Source: Phocaeicola faecicola
GTDB lineage: Bacteria > Bacteroidota > Bacteroidia > Bacteroidales > Bacteroidaceae
Length of the DNA: 38,744 nucleotides
Direction of reading: 5' to 3'
NCBI RefSeq assembly: GCF_013618865.1
Contig: NZ_JABSOE010000044.1
Location: forward strand, 1-38,744
Shown here: one piece after another, positions 20,401-27,396 of the stretch
Position numbering within the stretch: position 1 is the stretch's first letter
Layout: each line of letters starts with the position of its first letter
The notes under the pieces: model-generated
Database searches by the model: none
What the model saw: only the letters and a program-made list of their open reading frames with translations
Told to the model about the DNA's origin: nothing
Translations under genes and position numbers: made by a program

Positions 20401-21484
20401 GTTCCGGGGCAAAAACGCCACGAACCAGCTGATTATCGGTTCGGGAGTAGGTATGCTGCTCACTTACCAGCTGATCAAAAAGCATATGGGTAAAATCACT
20501 TTCGACAGCACGGAAAACATAGGAACCTCTTTCCATTTAAGTTTCCCGATACACAGCAAGCACTACCAGTATAACGAGGAAAAAAATACCGACCAGGCAC
20601 TGAAAGCATCGGTATTGATTCAAGACAACTGGGAATTGCCGAATTATCCACGACAGCCGGAAACACAGGAGCAGGCCGATGAGAATGCTCCGCTGATTCT
20701 GATAGTGGAAGACAATGACAACCTGCGTTCTTTCCTGAAACAGAGTCTGCAGAACCAATACCGGATAGCAGAAGCTGAAAACGGTCAGGAAGGTATTGCA
20801 AAAGTGAAGGAACAGCAGCCCGACCTGATTATCTCGGACATCATGATGCCGCTCATGAACGGTGAGGAGATGTGCCGCATATTGAAGAACGACATTGAAA
20901 CGAGTCACATTCCGATTATCTTGCTGACGGCTCTGGGAGAACGTACGGAAATCCTGAAAGGGCTGGAAAGCAAGGCGGACATGTATATTGTCAAGCCTTT
21001 CGACCTGATGGTACTGAAGGCCAACATCAGCAATATCCTTGAGAACCGTGAACTGATCAGAAAGAGGTTCCAGCAGGTAGTGCCTCCTTCCGAGAAGGAA
21101 GAGCCTCAGGAACTGTCCATGCTGTCCAACCTGGACGATGAGTTCATGATGAAGGTAACCCAGCTCGTCAAGGAAGGTCTGGGCAAGGAACTGAATGTAG
21201 ACATCCTGTGCAGCGGCATGCACATGAGCCGTACCAGCTTCTACAACAAGATCAAAGTGCTGACCGGTATGGCACCGGCCGACTTTATCCGTAAGATAAA
21301 GATGCAGGAAGCTGCCACCCTGCTGAAGAGCAAGAGGTATTCTGTTTCGGAAGTATCCGACATGATGGGCTTTGCCGATCCGAAATACTTCACGGATACC
21401 TTCAAGAAGTTCTATGGGGTACCGCCAAGTGTGTACATGAAACAGCAGCCGTCGGACACAGCAGAAACCGGCAGTCAGGCGTAA
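17474..21484 (+). CDS. Hybrid two-component system sensor/regulator (HTCS)
   Basis: This 1336-residue inner-membrane protein joins sensor, kinase and DNA-binding regulator in one chain. A signal peptide (1-20) is followed by a periplasmic array of Reg_prop-type propeller repeats (about 25-690; recurring DNGLSS, GYMWI and GLSFF-like motifs) and a Y_Y_Y-type domain (about 690-765). One membrane segment lies at about 775-797. The kinase has H814 (AHDIRTPL), NLLSNALKY, DTGIGI and GSGVGMLL. The receiver has D1122 (SDIMMP). The C-terminus (about 1230-1325) is an AraC-type helix-turn-helix. HTCS proteins usually sense oligosaccharides and drive an adjacent polysaccharide utilisation locus. No such locus is adjacent here; two CHR transporter genes follow after 34 bases. 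Confidence 0.93.
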   Translation: MKTIFCYILLSLFTLFGLHAQIFEYIGTDNGLSSRRVLSIRQDKQGYMWILTHKGVDRYNGKEFTHYPLLKDGTSINLYPNLNYLRTDDEFTIWEMGKDGYIFRYDELKDTFQLMFDLGEVYPEVKQTPVNCVYMDRNNHFWFCTQGTIYIYDGKSQTHYKFPACSMGMITSITQGEDNRFYLSSHKGLFAATLDNYQLRNITKIELGFSHFIDYIYYHNRSKKLIINTLLNNLFLYDCQTKEIMDMGGTLTDIGVNAIIPNNLNPDEVFIATDGDGVYKLNTRNNHLVHFLKEDTHSLNKMNGSIIKDIYMDSANRIWNVIYPIGITIYSERYPAYQWLTHSPNNHNSLVNNRINGIIEDSDGDLWYATSNGVSHYNIRTKQWNNYFAATKTDPATKSSIFIALCESHPGFILAGGYMSGIYMINKKTKETKFFQQKHPSKEGPDKYIRAIFKDSEGLIWSGGFYRLKAYDPKTQTTTEYNIGYPITDIAQKDSTSLWVGTINGIYIFHKKDSRIEPFETEVGSINMIYAPQGESKTYFGAYGNGLFVFDKESGKTTHYHTDNCELISNNIYSIVHDRNNNLYLGTENGLSFFNLKENHFTNWTKEQGLMASNFNSKAVVHTHDNQLIFGSNEGVIIIPDSIKLPRDFSCRMIFSNLSIMYHNVLPGEKGSPLTKRLDETSSIELDYDQNSFLLNVSAINFDNPSNILYSWKLDGFYNQWNRPSEIGIIRYTNLSPGTYTLRVRAILKENHQILEERSLVVTVDTPFWFSFGAFLIYAGLLIGMTYALLRYQMIRKDRKVSKEKINFFMHTAHDIRTPLTLIKAPLGEIMKNEQLSEQGMKNLNLAMQNTDNLSELANNLMNFQKEELYSSNVNVTKQELNAYLEKYLLQFKNYAVQKGIEMEYQSNFDQLEVWIDCNKINSILRNLLSNALKYTPKGGSVKVQTSHTKTRWHIVITDTGIGIPKEDQKKLFKFLFRGKNATNQLIIGSGVGMLLTYQLIKKHMGKITFDSTENIGTSFHLSFPIHSKHYQYNEEKNTDQALKASVLIQDNWELPNYPRQPETQEQADENAPLILIVEDNDNLRSFLKQSLQNQYRIAEAENGQEGIAKVKEQQPDLIISDIMMPLMNGEEMCRILKNDIETSHIPIILLTALGERTEILKGLESKADMYIVKPFDLMVLKANISNILENRELIRKRFQQVVPPSEKEEPQELSMLSNLDDEFMMKVTQLVKEGLGKELNVDILCSGMHMSRTSFYNKIKVLTGMAPADFIRKIKMQEAATLLKSKRYSVSEVSDMMGFADPKYFTDTFKKFYGVPPSVYMKQQPSDTAETGSQA

Positions 21485-21518
21485 CGTTATTTGGATATTA
21501 ATATACTATTTATTGACT

Positions 21519-22067
21519 ATGTTTTATTTAAAAGCATTTCTGATATTTGCCAAGATCGGTCTGTTCACCATCGGAGGAGGCTATGCCATGATTCCGCTGA
21601 TAGAGGCCGAGATTGTGGACCGGAAGAAATGGATCAGCAAAGAAGATTTCCTGGACCTCATGGCCCTGGCACAGACTGTTCCCGGAATATTCGCCGTAAA
21701 TATTGCCATATTTATCGGCTACAAGATACGAAAATTCTGGGGAGCCTTCTGGATGGCGACAGGCACTATCCTGCCTTCGTTTGCCATCATCCTGCTCATT
21801 GCCCTGTTCTTCCAGCAATTCAAGCACCTGCCGGCAGTAGAAAGTATTTTCAAAGGAATACGTCCGGCAGTGGTGGCCCTGATTGCAGCCCCTACCTTCA
21901 AGATGGCCCAGTCGGCCCGAATCAACCGCTACAACCTGTGGATTCCGGTGGTTTCCGCACTGCTCATCTGGCTGCTCGACTTCTCCCCCATCTATGTCAT
22001 CATACTCAGCGGACTGGGAGGATACCTGTACGGACGCTATCAAAACAAAAAACATAAGACGCTATGA
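21519..22067 (+). CDS. CHR-family (chromate-type) transporter, half-size, first of a pair
   Basis: This inner-membrane protein of 182 residues is one CHR domain. GGGYAMIPLIEAEIV (about 18-32) and PGIFAVNIAIFIGY (about 52-65) are the conserved blocks, with about five hydrophobic segments. Half-size CHR proteins work as pairs of opposite topology; full-length ChrA is a fusion of two. Chromate efflux is the characterised activity, but the natural substrate here is unknown. I chose ATG 21519; a TTG lies two codons earlier. Its stop overlaps the next start by four bases. Confidence 0.88.
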   Translation: MFYLKAFLIFAKIGLFTIGGGYAMIPLIEAEIVDRKKWISKEDFLDLMALAQTVPGIFAVNIAIFIGYKIRKFWGAFWMATGTILPSFAIILLIALFFQQFKHLPAVESIFKGIRPAVVALIAAPTFKMAQSARINRYNLWIPVVSALLIWLLDFSPIYVIILSGLGGYLYGRYQNKKHKTL

Positions 22068-22627
22068 TTTTCTTACAATTATTCTATACATTTTTCAAGA
22101 TCGGACTCTTCGGATTCGGAGGAGGATATGCGATGCTGTCCATGATTCAGGGCGAGGTCGTTACCCGGCACAACTGGCTCTCGTCTTCTGAGTTTACGGA
22201 TATTATCGCCATCAGTCAGATGACCCCCGGTCCGATCGGAATCAATTCGGCCACCTATGTCGGTTATCAGGCCGTAATCGAAGCCGGATATTCTCACGCT
22301 GTCGGAGTGCTGGGCTCAATCATTGCCACAGTATCAGTGGTTCTCCCCTCGTTCATCCTCATGGTACTCATCAGCCGTTTCTTCCTGAAATACCAGAAGC
22401 ATCCCGCTGTAGTATCCATATTCAACGGACTTCGCCCGGGGGTAGTCGGTCTGCTGGCAGCTGCCGCACTGGTTCTGATGAATCAGGAGAACTTCGGAAC
22501 GGGCAACGAACAGATGATCATCAGTATCCTGATTTTCCTGGGAGTATTCATCGCTTCCTGGCGCTTCAAGGTCAACCCCATCCTGCTGATTATCCTATGC
22601 GGTGCCATCGGATATGCCGTATTCTAA
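22064..22627 (+). CDS. CHR-family (chromate-type) transporter, half-size, second of a pair
   Basis: This 187-residue membrane protein carries the same conserved CHR blocks, GGGYAMLSMIQGEVV (about 19-33) and PGPIGINSATYVGY (about 53-66), with several hydrophobic helices. It is translationally coupled to the preceding half through an ATGA overlap, consistent with a heterodimeric transporter. The pair follows the hybrid sensor gene at a 34-base distance and may share its transcript. The substrate is not predictable from sequence. Confidence 0.88.
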   Translation: MIFLQLFYTFFKIGLFGFGGGYAMLSMIQGEVVTRHNWLSSSEFTDIIAISQMTPGPIGINSATYVGYQAVIEAGYSHAVGVLGSIIATVSVVLPSFILMVLISRFFLKYQKHPAVVSIFNGLRPGVVGLLAAAALVLMNQENFGTGNEQMIISILIFLGVFIASWRFKVNPILLIILCGAIGYAVF

Positions 22628-22724
22628 GATGCCCGCTGCAGGCATTCACGTCACCCGGATCATTTCCATACAAAAGAGATGATTAAAAAAGGCGCAAAAA
22701 ACTTTTCATTAAAAAGAAATTATG

Positions 22725-22732
22725 TATATTTG
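22725..22732 (+). promoter_or_regulatory. Promoter -7 box of the riboswitch transcript
   Basis: TATATTTG at 22725-22732 is a perfect TAnnTTTG box placed just before the riboswitch. The -33 element is weak (T-rich at 22703-22707). Transcription would start near 22739. Confidence 0.6.
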
Positions 22733-22739
22733 CCCTTGA

Positions 22740-22925
22740 GTTTTGTTTCCTGTTATTTCCGCTGGCGAAGCAACAGGGATGCAAAAGGGAACCGGGTGAG
22801 AATCCCGGACAGTCCCGCTGCTGTAAGTTCCATACAAAAGAATTGCCCACTACCTAAGCCACTGTTTTTTGATAAAGCGGGAAGGCATCGCAATTCCGGA
22901 ACAAGTCAGAAGACCTGCAAGACTC
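22740..22925 (+). promoter_or_regulatory. Cobalamin (B12) riboswitch aptamer
   Basis: The conserved core reads GGGAACCGGGTGAGAATCCC and continues GGACAGTCCCGCTGCTGTAA (22787-22826), a near-exact match to the B12-box region. GCCACTG lies at 22858-22864, and the closing segment AGTCAGAAGACCTGC is near 22904-22918. These elements occur in the right order and spacing for a cobalamin riboswitch. Adenosyl- or other cobalamin binding is expected to lower expression of the transport genes downstream. Confidence 0.95.
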
Positions 22926-23100
22926 GTTTGATTTCTTGTTTTCTCGAGGAAAGATGATAAGAATATGCATTTCGAAGCAATTACACATTGATTAATCCCG
23001 TTCCGGACAAGGAGAATCCCGTTTCCTCTTGTCTACCGGTGATGCATATTCACCTCAGCCGAAATCCATGGAAATTTCGGACAAAAATTGATTGATACAC
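22926..23100 (+). promoter_or_regulatory. Long leader between the B12 aptamer and the binding-protein gene
   Basis: This 175-base leader contains inverted pairs. GAATATGCAT near 22961-22970 pairs with ATGCATATTC at 23042-23051. GACAAGGAG at 23007-23015 pairs with CTCTTGTC ending at 23034. CCGAAAT/ATTTCGG lies at 23059-23080, just 20 bases before the ATG. No strong T-run follows any hairpin, so control of translation start is more likely than a terminator. This is inferred from the sequence alone. Confidence 0.5.
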
Positions 23101-24237
23101 ATGAAAAAGTACATACTATCTGCCCATATAGTACTCTTGACAGTCTTGCTTTTATCTGCCTGTGGCGGAGGAAGTAAGGCTGTTTCAGGTTTGCAGGGAG
23201 ACACCCTGCAGTTCAAGTATGCAGCACTCCTGCAAGTTGTCAGATATCCGGAATATACCCGGGTCACTCTTTCGAATCCCTGGAAATCCGGTCAGGTACT
23301 ACAGACCTACCTGCTGACCTCACGCGACAAGCCGCAGCCGGCCCATCTCCCGGAAGGCACTGTCGTCCCGGTTCCTCTCCAGAAAACCCTGGTCTACTCC
23401 TCCGTACACTGCAGTGTAATGGAAGAACTGCAGGCAGCCGATGCCATACACGGAGTATGCGACCTCTCGTACATCTCCCTCCCTTTTATCCAGGAAAAAT
23501 ACCGGAAAGGAGCACTGACCGATGCCGGAAGCAGCATGAATCCCGACATAGAAAAGATCATCTCCCTCTCTCCGGATGCCATACTGCTGTCGCCCTATAA
23601 TAACAACTCGGGGTACGGACGGATTGAAAAACTGCAGATACCGCTGATTGAATGTGCGGACTACATGGAAACATCGGCATTGGGACGTGCCGAATGGATC
23701 CGTTTCTTCGGAATGCTTTTCGGTCAGGAAGAAAGAGCCGATTCCATTTTCTCTGAAATCGAAAAGGAATACCAGAATATCAGCCGGATGGCTTTGTCAG
23801 CCGCTTCCCGCCCGACCGTCATCAGCGAACTGAAGATGGGAAATACCTGGTACGTAGCCGGAGGAAAGAGCGTGCCTGCCGGACTCTTTGCCGATGCAGG
23901 AGCCGACTATATCTTTTCGCACACTCCTCAGACCGGTTCCGTTCCCATGGCCTTCGAAACAGTGTTCGACCGTGGAGAAAAGGCCGATTTCTGGCTAATC
24001 AAATACAACCAGCAGCGCGACAAGACTTATACGGAACTGGAACGGGAATACGCTCCCTATGCCCTGTTCAAGGCATTTAAGGAAAGAAAGATTTATGGAT
24101 GCAATACCAAGTATGTGCCCTATTACGAAGAGTCTCCCTTCCATCCGGAAAGGGTATTGAAAGACATGGTCAAGATATTCCATCCGGAAATGCTGAAAGA
24201 TTATCACCCCCGATATTTCACTCCTTTAACCGAATAA
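23101..24237 (+). CDS. btuF: Corrinoid ABC transporter substrate-binding lipoprotein
   Basis: This 378-residue periplasmic lipoprotein delivers corrinoid to the permease. The signal peptide ends in a lipobox (LLLSACGGG, Cys about 21). The body is a Fe/B12-type binding fold (PF01497), with ISLSPDAILL around 156-165 and an EYAPYALFKAFKERKIYGC segment near the end. I chose ATG 23101 because it gives a standard signal peptide; an upstream in-frame TTG at 23092 is less likely. The specificity is taken from the riboswitch, not from the protein; iron-siderophore proteins share the fold. Confidence 0.88.
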   Translation: MKKYILSAHIVLLTVLLLSACGGGSKAVSGLQGDTLQFKYAALLQVVRYPEYTRVTLSNPWKSGQVLQTYLLTSRDKPQPAHLPEGTVVPVPLQKTLVYSSVHCSVMEELQAADAIHGVCDLSYISLPFIQEKYRKGALTDAGSSMNPDIEKIISLSPDAILLSPYNNNSGYGRIEKLQIPLIECADYMETSALGRAEWIRFFGMLFGQEERADSIFSEIEKEYQNISRMALSAASRPTVISELKMGNTWYVAGGKSVPAGLFADAGADYIFSHTPQTGSVPMAFETVFDRGEKADFWLIKYNQQRDKTYTELEREYAPYALFKAFKERKIYGCNTKYVPYYEESPFHPERVLKDMVKIFHPEMLKDYHPRYFTPLTE

Positions 24238-24241
24238 GACC

Positions 24242-25276
24242 GTGCTACCCTACCGTACCCCTATTCTCTGTACTGCATTGACAGTCCTCATCCTGCTGCT
24301 CGTGGCTGCCAATCTTTGTCTGGGTTCCGTGGACATTCCTTCTTCGGCCATCATCGACATACTGACCGGACACGAAGTGGAAAAAAGCAGCTGGACCTAC
24401 ATCGTATGGGAATCACGCGTTCCCCAGTGCATCACGGCGCTGGTCAGCGGTGCAGCCCTTGCCGCTTCCGGACTGATGCTGCAGACGGTATTTCACAATC
24501 CGCTGGCCGACTCCTCCATCCTGGGTATCAGTTCCGGTGCCAGTCTGGGAGTAGCCATCGTCATCCTCCTGCTGGGAAGCAGCATTGCTACCGGAGCCTT
24601 TGTCCTCTCGGGATTCCTCTCCGTAGTGGCAGGAGCCTTTCTGGGTGCCTGTCTGATTATGGGAATCATCCTGTTGCTGTCGACCCTGATACGCAACCAC
24701 ATCATGCTACTCATCATGGGTATCATGATCGGCTATGTCACCTCATCGGCCATCACCCTGTTGAATTTCTTCTCCAACTCGGAGGAGGTACATGCCTTCG
24801 TCATGTGGGGACTCGGCAATTTCGGAGGGGTCTCCCTCGCGCAACTGCCTTACTTCTGTCTGCTGGCAGGAGTCGGACTGCTCATTGCTGCCCTGCTGAT
24901 CAAGCCCCTGAACGCCTTGCTCCTGGGAGAGCGGTATGCCGAGAACCTGGGTATCAATATCCGGCAGGTGCGTGCCTGGCTGCTTTTCGCTACCGGACTG
25001 CTCACGGCGGTGACCACTGCATTCTGCGGACCGGTTTCCTTCATCGGACTGGCGGTTCCGCACATCGCCCGACTGGCTACCGGCAGTTCCAACCACAACC
25101 TGCTGATGCCCTTCACCATGCTGTCGGGAAGTGCCATTGCCCTTCTGTGCAACCTGATCTGCGTGTTGCCCGGAAAAAGCGGCATCATCCCGCTCAACGC
25201 AGTCACTCCGGTCATCGGAGCTCCCATCATCTTATATGTGATTATCAACCAGCGTAAAATACAATATTTCAACTGA
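24242..25276 (+). CDS. btuC: Corrinoid ABC transporter permease
   Basis: This 344-residue inner-membrane FecCD/BtuC-family permease has about ten hydrophobic segments. Family blocks include SWTYIVWESRVPQCI, ALAASGLMLQTVFHNPLADSSILGISSGA and, near residues 255-275, CGPVSFIGLAVPHIARL. The start is GTG 24242, four bases after the binding-protein stop. With the flanking genes it forms a complete BtuCDF-type importer. Confidence 0.93.
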   Translation: MLPYRTPILCTALTVLILLLVAANLCLGSVDIPSSAIIDILTGHEVEKSSWTYIVWESRVPQCITALVSGAALAASGLMLQTVFHNPLADSSILGISSGASLGVAIVILLLGSSIATGAFVLSGFLSVVAGAFLGACLIMGIILLLSTLIRNHIMLLIMGIMIGYVTSSAITLLNFFSNSEEVHAFVMWGLGNFGGVSLAQLPYFCLLAGVGLLIAALLIKPLNALLLGERYAENLGINIRQVRAWLLFATGLLTAVTTAFCGPVSFIGLAVPHIARLATGSSNHNLLMPFTMLSGSAIALLCNLICVLPGKSGIIPLNAVTPVIGAPIILYVIINQRKIQYFN

Positions 25277-25279
25277 TAT

Positions 25280-26314
25280 ATGCTGCACACCGATACTGTC
25301 TTGGAAGGAAAGAACCTGACCATCGGATACGGTCAGGGAAAGAAACGGAATCCCGTACACCGGCACCTGAATTTCAGCCTGAAAAAAGGAGAGCTGACTT
25401 GTCTGCTGGGAGAAAACGGTTCCGGAAAATCCACCTTGCTGCGTACCTTGTCGGGCACACAGGCCCCGCTGGAAGGGGAACTGCTTTTGCAGGGAAAGCC
25501 GCTTTCTTCTTACTCCGAAAGGGCACGTTCGCGGCAAATCGGCATTGTGCTGACCGACCGTACACAGGCCGGGGGACTGACGGTGGAAGAGGTGGTGGGA
25601 CTGGGAAGGCAGCCGCATACCGGTTTTTTCGGACAACTCACTTCGCATGACCGCCGCCTGATTCAAGAAGCCATGGAAGCGACGGGAATCATCCATAAAG
25701 CGAAGCGATATACGGCAGAACTGTCTGACGGAGAGAGACAAAAGGCCATGATAGCCAAGGCACTGGTACAGGAATGCCCGTTGATCTTACTGGATGAGCC
25801 AACGGCCTTTCTGGATGTGGTGAGCCGGATTGAGATCATGACACTGTTGCACCGGCTGGCAGTCGAGCAGCAGAAAGCCATCCTGCTTTCTACCCACGAC
25901 ATCGAACAGGCACTGGTACTGGCTGACCGGCTCTGGCTGCTTTCGGCTAAAGAGGGACTGCAGACCGGAATGACCGAAGACATGGTACTTTCGGGAAAGA
26001 TGGATACTCTCTTCCCCGGACGGAACATCCTGTTCGACCTCATGCACGGAGGCTATGCCCCCGTCATCAAAGGAACGTATACGGTGTATCTGAAGAGTAC
26101 GGACGAGACCCTCCGCCACTGGACACAAAATGCCCTGAACCGCCATCAGATATTGTGCATCAATGCCGAAGACATGCCTGCAGACGAAAATGCCCTATGG
26201 ATAGACGTGCAGCAGTCCGACCGGATACTCCTGTACCGCGGAAAGGAACCGCATACCTGCCGCTCGTTCGAAGACCTGCTGAACAACCTGCGCACCCTGC
26301 TGCAAGGAAAATGA
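25280..26314 (+). CDS. btuD: Corrinoid ABC transporter ATPase with C-terminal extension
   Basis: This cytoplasmic ATPase drives the importer. Walker A is GENGSGKST (about 45-53), the signature is LSDGERQ (about 148-154) and Walker B is LILLDEP (about 168-174), followed by the H-loop (STHDIEQ). Typical BtuD/FecE ATPases have about 250-270 residues; this one has 344. The extra ~85 residues (from about GTYTVYLKS) contain short alternating strands and helices (ILCINAEDM, ALWIDVQ) and could be a regulatory domain. It starts three bases after btuC ends. Confidence 0.93.
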   Translation: MLHTDTVLEGKNLTIGYGQGKKRNPVHRHLNFSLKKGELTCLLGENGSGKSTLLRTLSGTQAPLEGELLLQGKPLSSYSERARSRQIGIVLTDRTQAGGLTVEEVVGLGRQPHTGFFGQLTSHDRRLIQEAMEATGIIHKAKRYTAELSDGERQKAMIAKALVQECPLILLDEPTAFLDVVSRIEIMTLLHRLAVEQQKAILLSTHDIEQALVLADRLWLLSAKEGLQTGMTEDMVLSGKMDTLFPGRNILFDLMHGGYAPVIKGTYTVYLKSTDETLRHWTQNALNRHQILCINAEDMPADENALWIDVQQSDRILLYRGKEPHTCRSFEDLLNNLRTLLQGK

Positions 26315-26324
26315 CCGGAGGTTC

Positions 26325-27245
26325 CTAAAAATAGAACTGCACTCCGCCTTCCAGACCTACATTCTGGAAATCCCGGATTTTGCCTCCGCAATTATAGAAT
26401 GAGAATGCCCCCGTTCCCAGGTTGACTCCCCAGCGGGACGTAATCATGTACCCGATTCTCAAGTCAGTATAGACCACCAGGCGGCAGTTCTGAAACTCAT
26501 TCTGATGTACCCATCCCACACCGGCACCCGCCGCTGCCTGGAACATCCATTTGTCATGACGCAGGGTATACGAAAAAGTCGGCAGCAGCGTATGAATATC
26601 CAGCTGGATATCATAGCGGGAATCCTGACGGTGAAGGAAAGCATACACTCCTCCTACTCCCCAACCGCTCCGGGTCGCATAATTATAAGCCATCTTCCAT
26701 TCCGACATTCCCCACGGATTCAAGCGGTCCGCCCCCGAATACAGTTCGTTGATGCACCAGGTATATCCCACCTGTACATAGAAGGTATGACGCGGAACGG
26801 CAATCCGCCTCCTTAAATCCTCGTGCCGGAACTCTGCCTCCTTGAGAGCCTCCATCACCGGATTATATGCCAGCGTATCGATTTTCATGTCCTTCAGATA
26901 CAGCATCTGCCCTGCCACCGAAGGACAGGTCGTATTTCCCAGCACACAGTCCTCATGCATCGACACAATCACTCCGTTTCCTCCCACACTCGCCGTACGC
27001 TCCCGGGCCAGGCCGACCGCCTGCTCGAAGTCAGTAGAAATCCTTCCATCCAGCACCAGTACACGTCCCAGATTCTCAGCCGAATTAGGGATCCAGTCGT
27101 CGGCATGAAACACCTTCACCGAATCGACCGGCTGCGGAGGATATTTTTTCATTACATCCACAATTACGTTCGGAGTCGCACAAGCAGAAAATACCAATAC
27201 CAGTAAAAGAGAGAGGGAAAATTGAGGTTTTATCATAAGGCCCAT
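26325..27245 (-). CDS. Lipoprotein with C-terminal beta-barrel-like region
   Basis: This 306-residue envelope protein has a signal peptide with lipobox VFSACAT (Cys about 22-23). Residues 30-150 form a soluble mixed domain with four Cys/His-rich positions (HEDCVLGNTTCPS). Residues 155-306 are alternating aromatic strands (HTFYVQVGYTW, WMFQAAAGAGVGW, GLEGGVQFYF) ending in Phe, as outer-membrane barrels do. I do not recognise a named family. It may start at ATG 27245 or 27236. It converges on btuD with a 10-base gap. Confidence 0.75.
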   Translation of the reverse strand: MGLMIKPQFSLSLLLVLVFSACATPNVIVDVMKKYPPQPVDSVKVFHADDWIPNSAENLGRVLVLDGRISTDFEQAVGLARERTASVGGNGVIVSMHEDCVLGNTTCPSVAGQMLYLKDMKIDTLAYNPVMEALKEAEFRHEDLRRRIAVPRHTFYVQVGYTWCINELYSGADRLNPWGMSEWKMAYNYATRSGWGVGGVYAFLHRQDSRYDIQLDIHTLLPTFSYTLRHDKWMFQAAAGAGVGWVHQNEFQNCRLVVYTDLRIGYMITSRWGVNLGTGAFSFYNCGGKIRDFQNVGLEGGVQFYF

Positions 27246-27271
27246 AACTTTTCACGTTTGTGATTTTATGA

Positions 27272-27303
27272 CAAAAATAGATTTTTTTTAAAGAAAAAGC
27301 AAT
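27272..27303 (-). promoter_or_regulatory. Promoter of the lipoprotein/barrel gene
   Basis: On the minus strand TATTTTTG (27279-27272) is a perfect TAnnTTTG box, and ATTG (27303-27300) lies 20 bases upstream as a near -33 element. The start codon is about 27-36 bases downstream. Confidence 0.5.
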
Positions 27304-27396
27304 TGAAGCCAATGGTTTCTCATAAAAAATTCAAACATTTGCAGACTGAGTTTTGTTGTACTTAATAAAGATGAAACAAAAAACAACCGTTAGCAA

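Noticed and set aside
21519..22627. Claim of chromate resistance
   Set aside because: The CHR family is clear, but no resistance regulator or other metal gene is adjacent, and half-size CHR proteins can have other roles.
24316..25257. 313-residue frame on the same strand as btuC
   Set aside because: It is an alternative frame of a GC-rich membrane-protein gene; its Pro/Gly/Arg/His-rich sequence looks non-biological.
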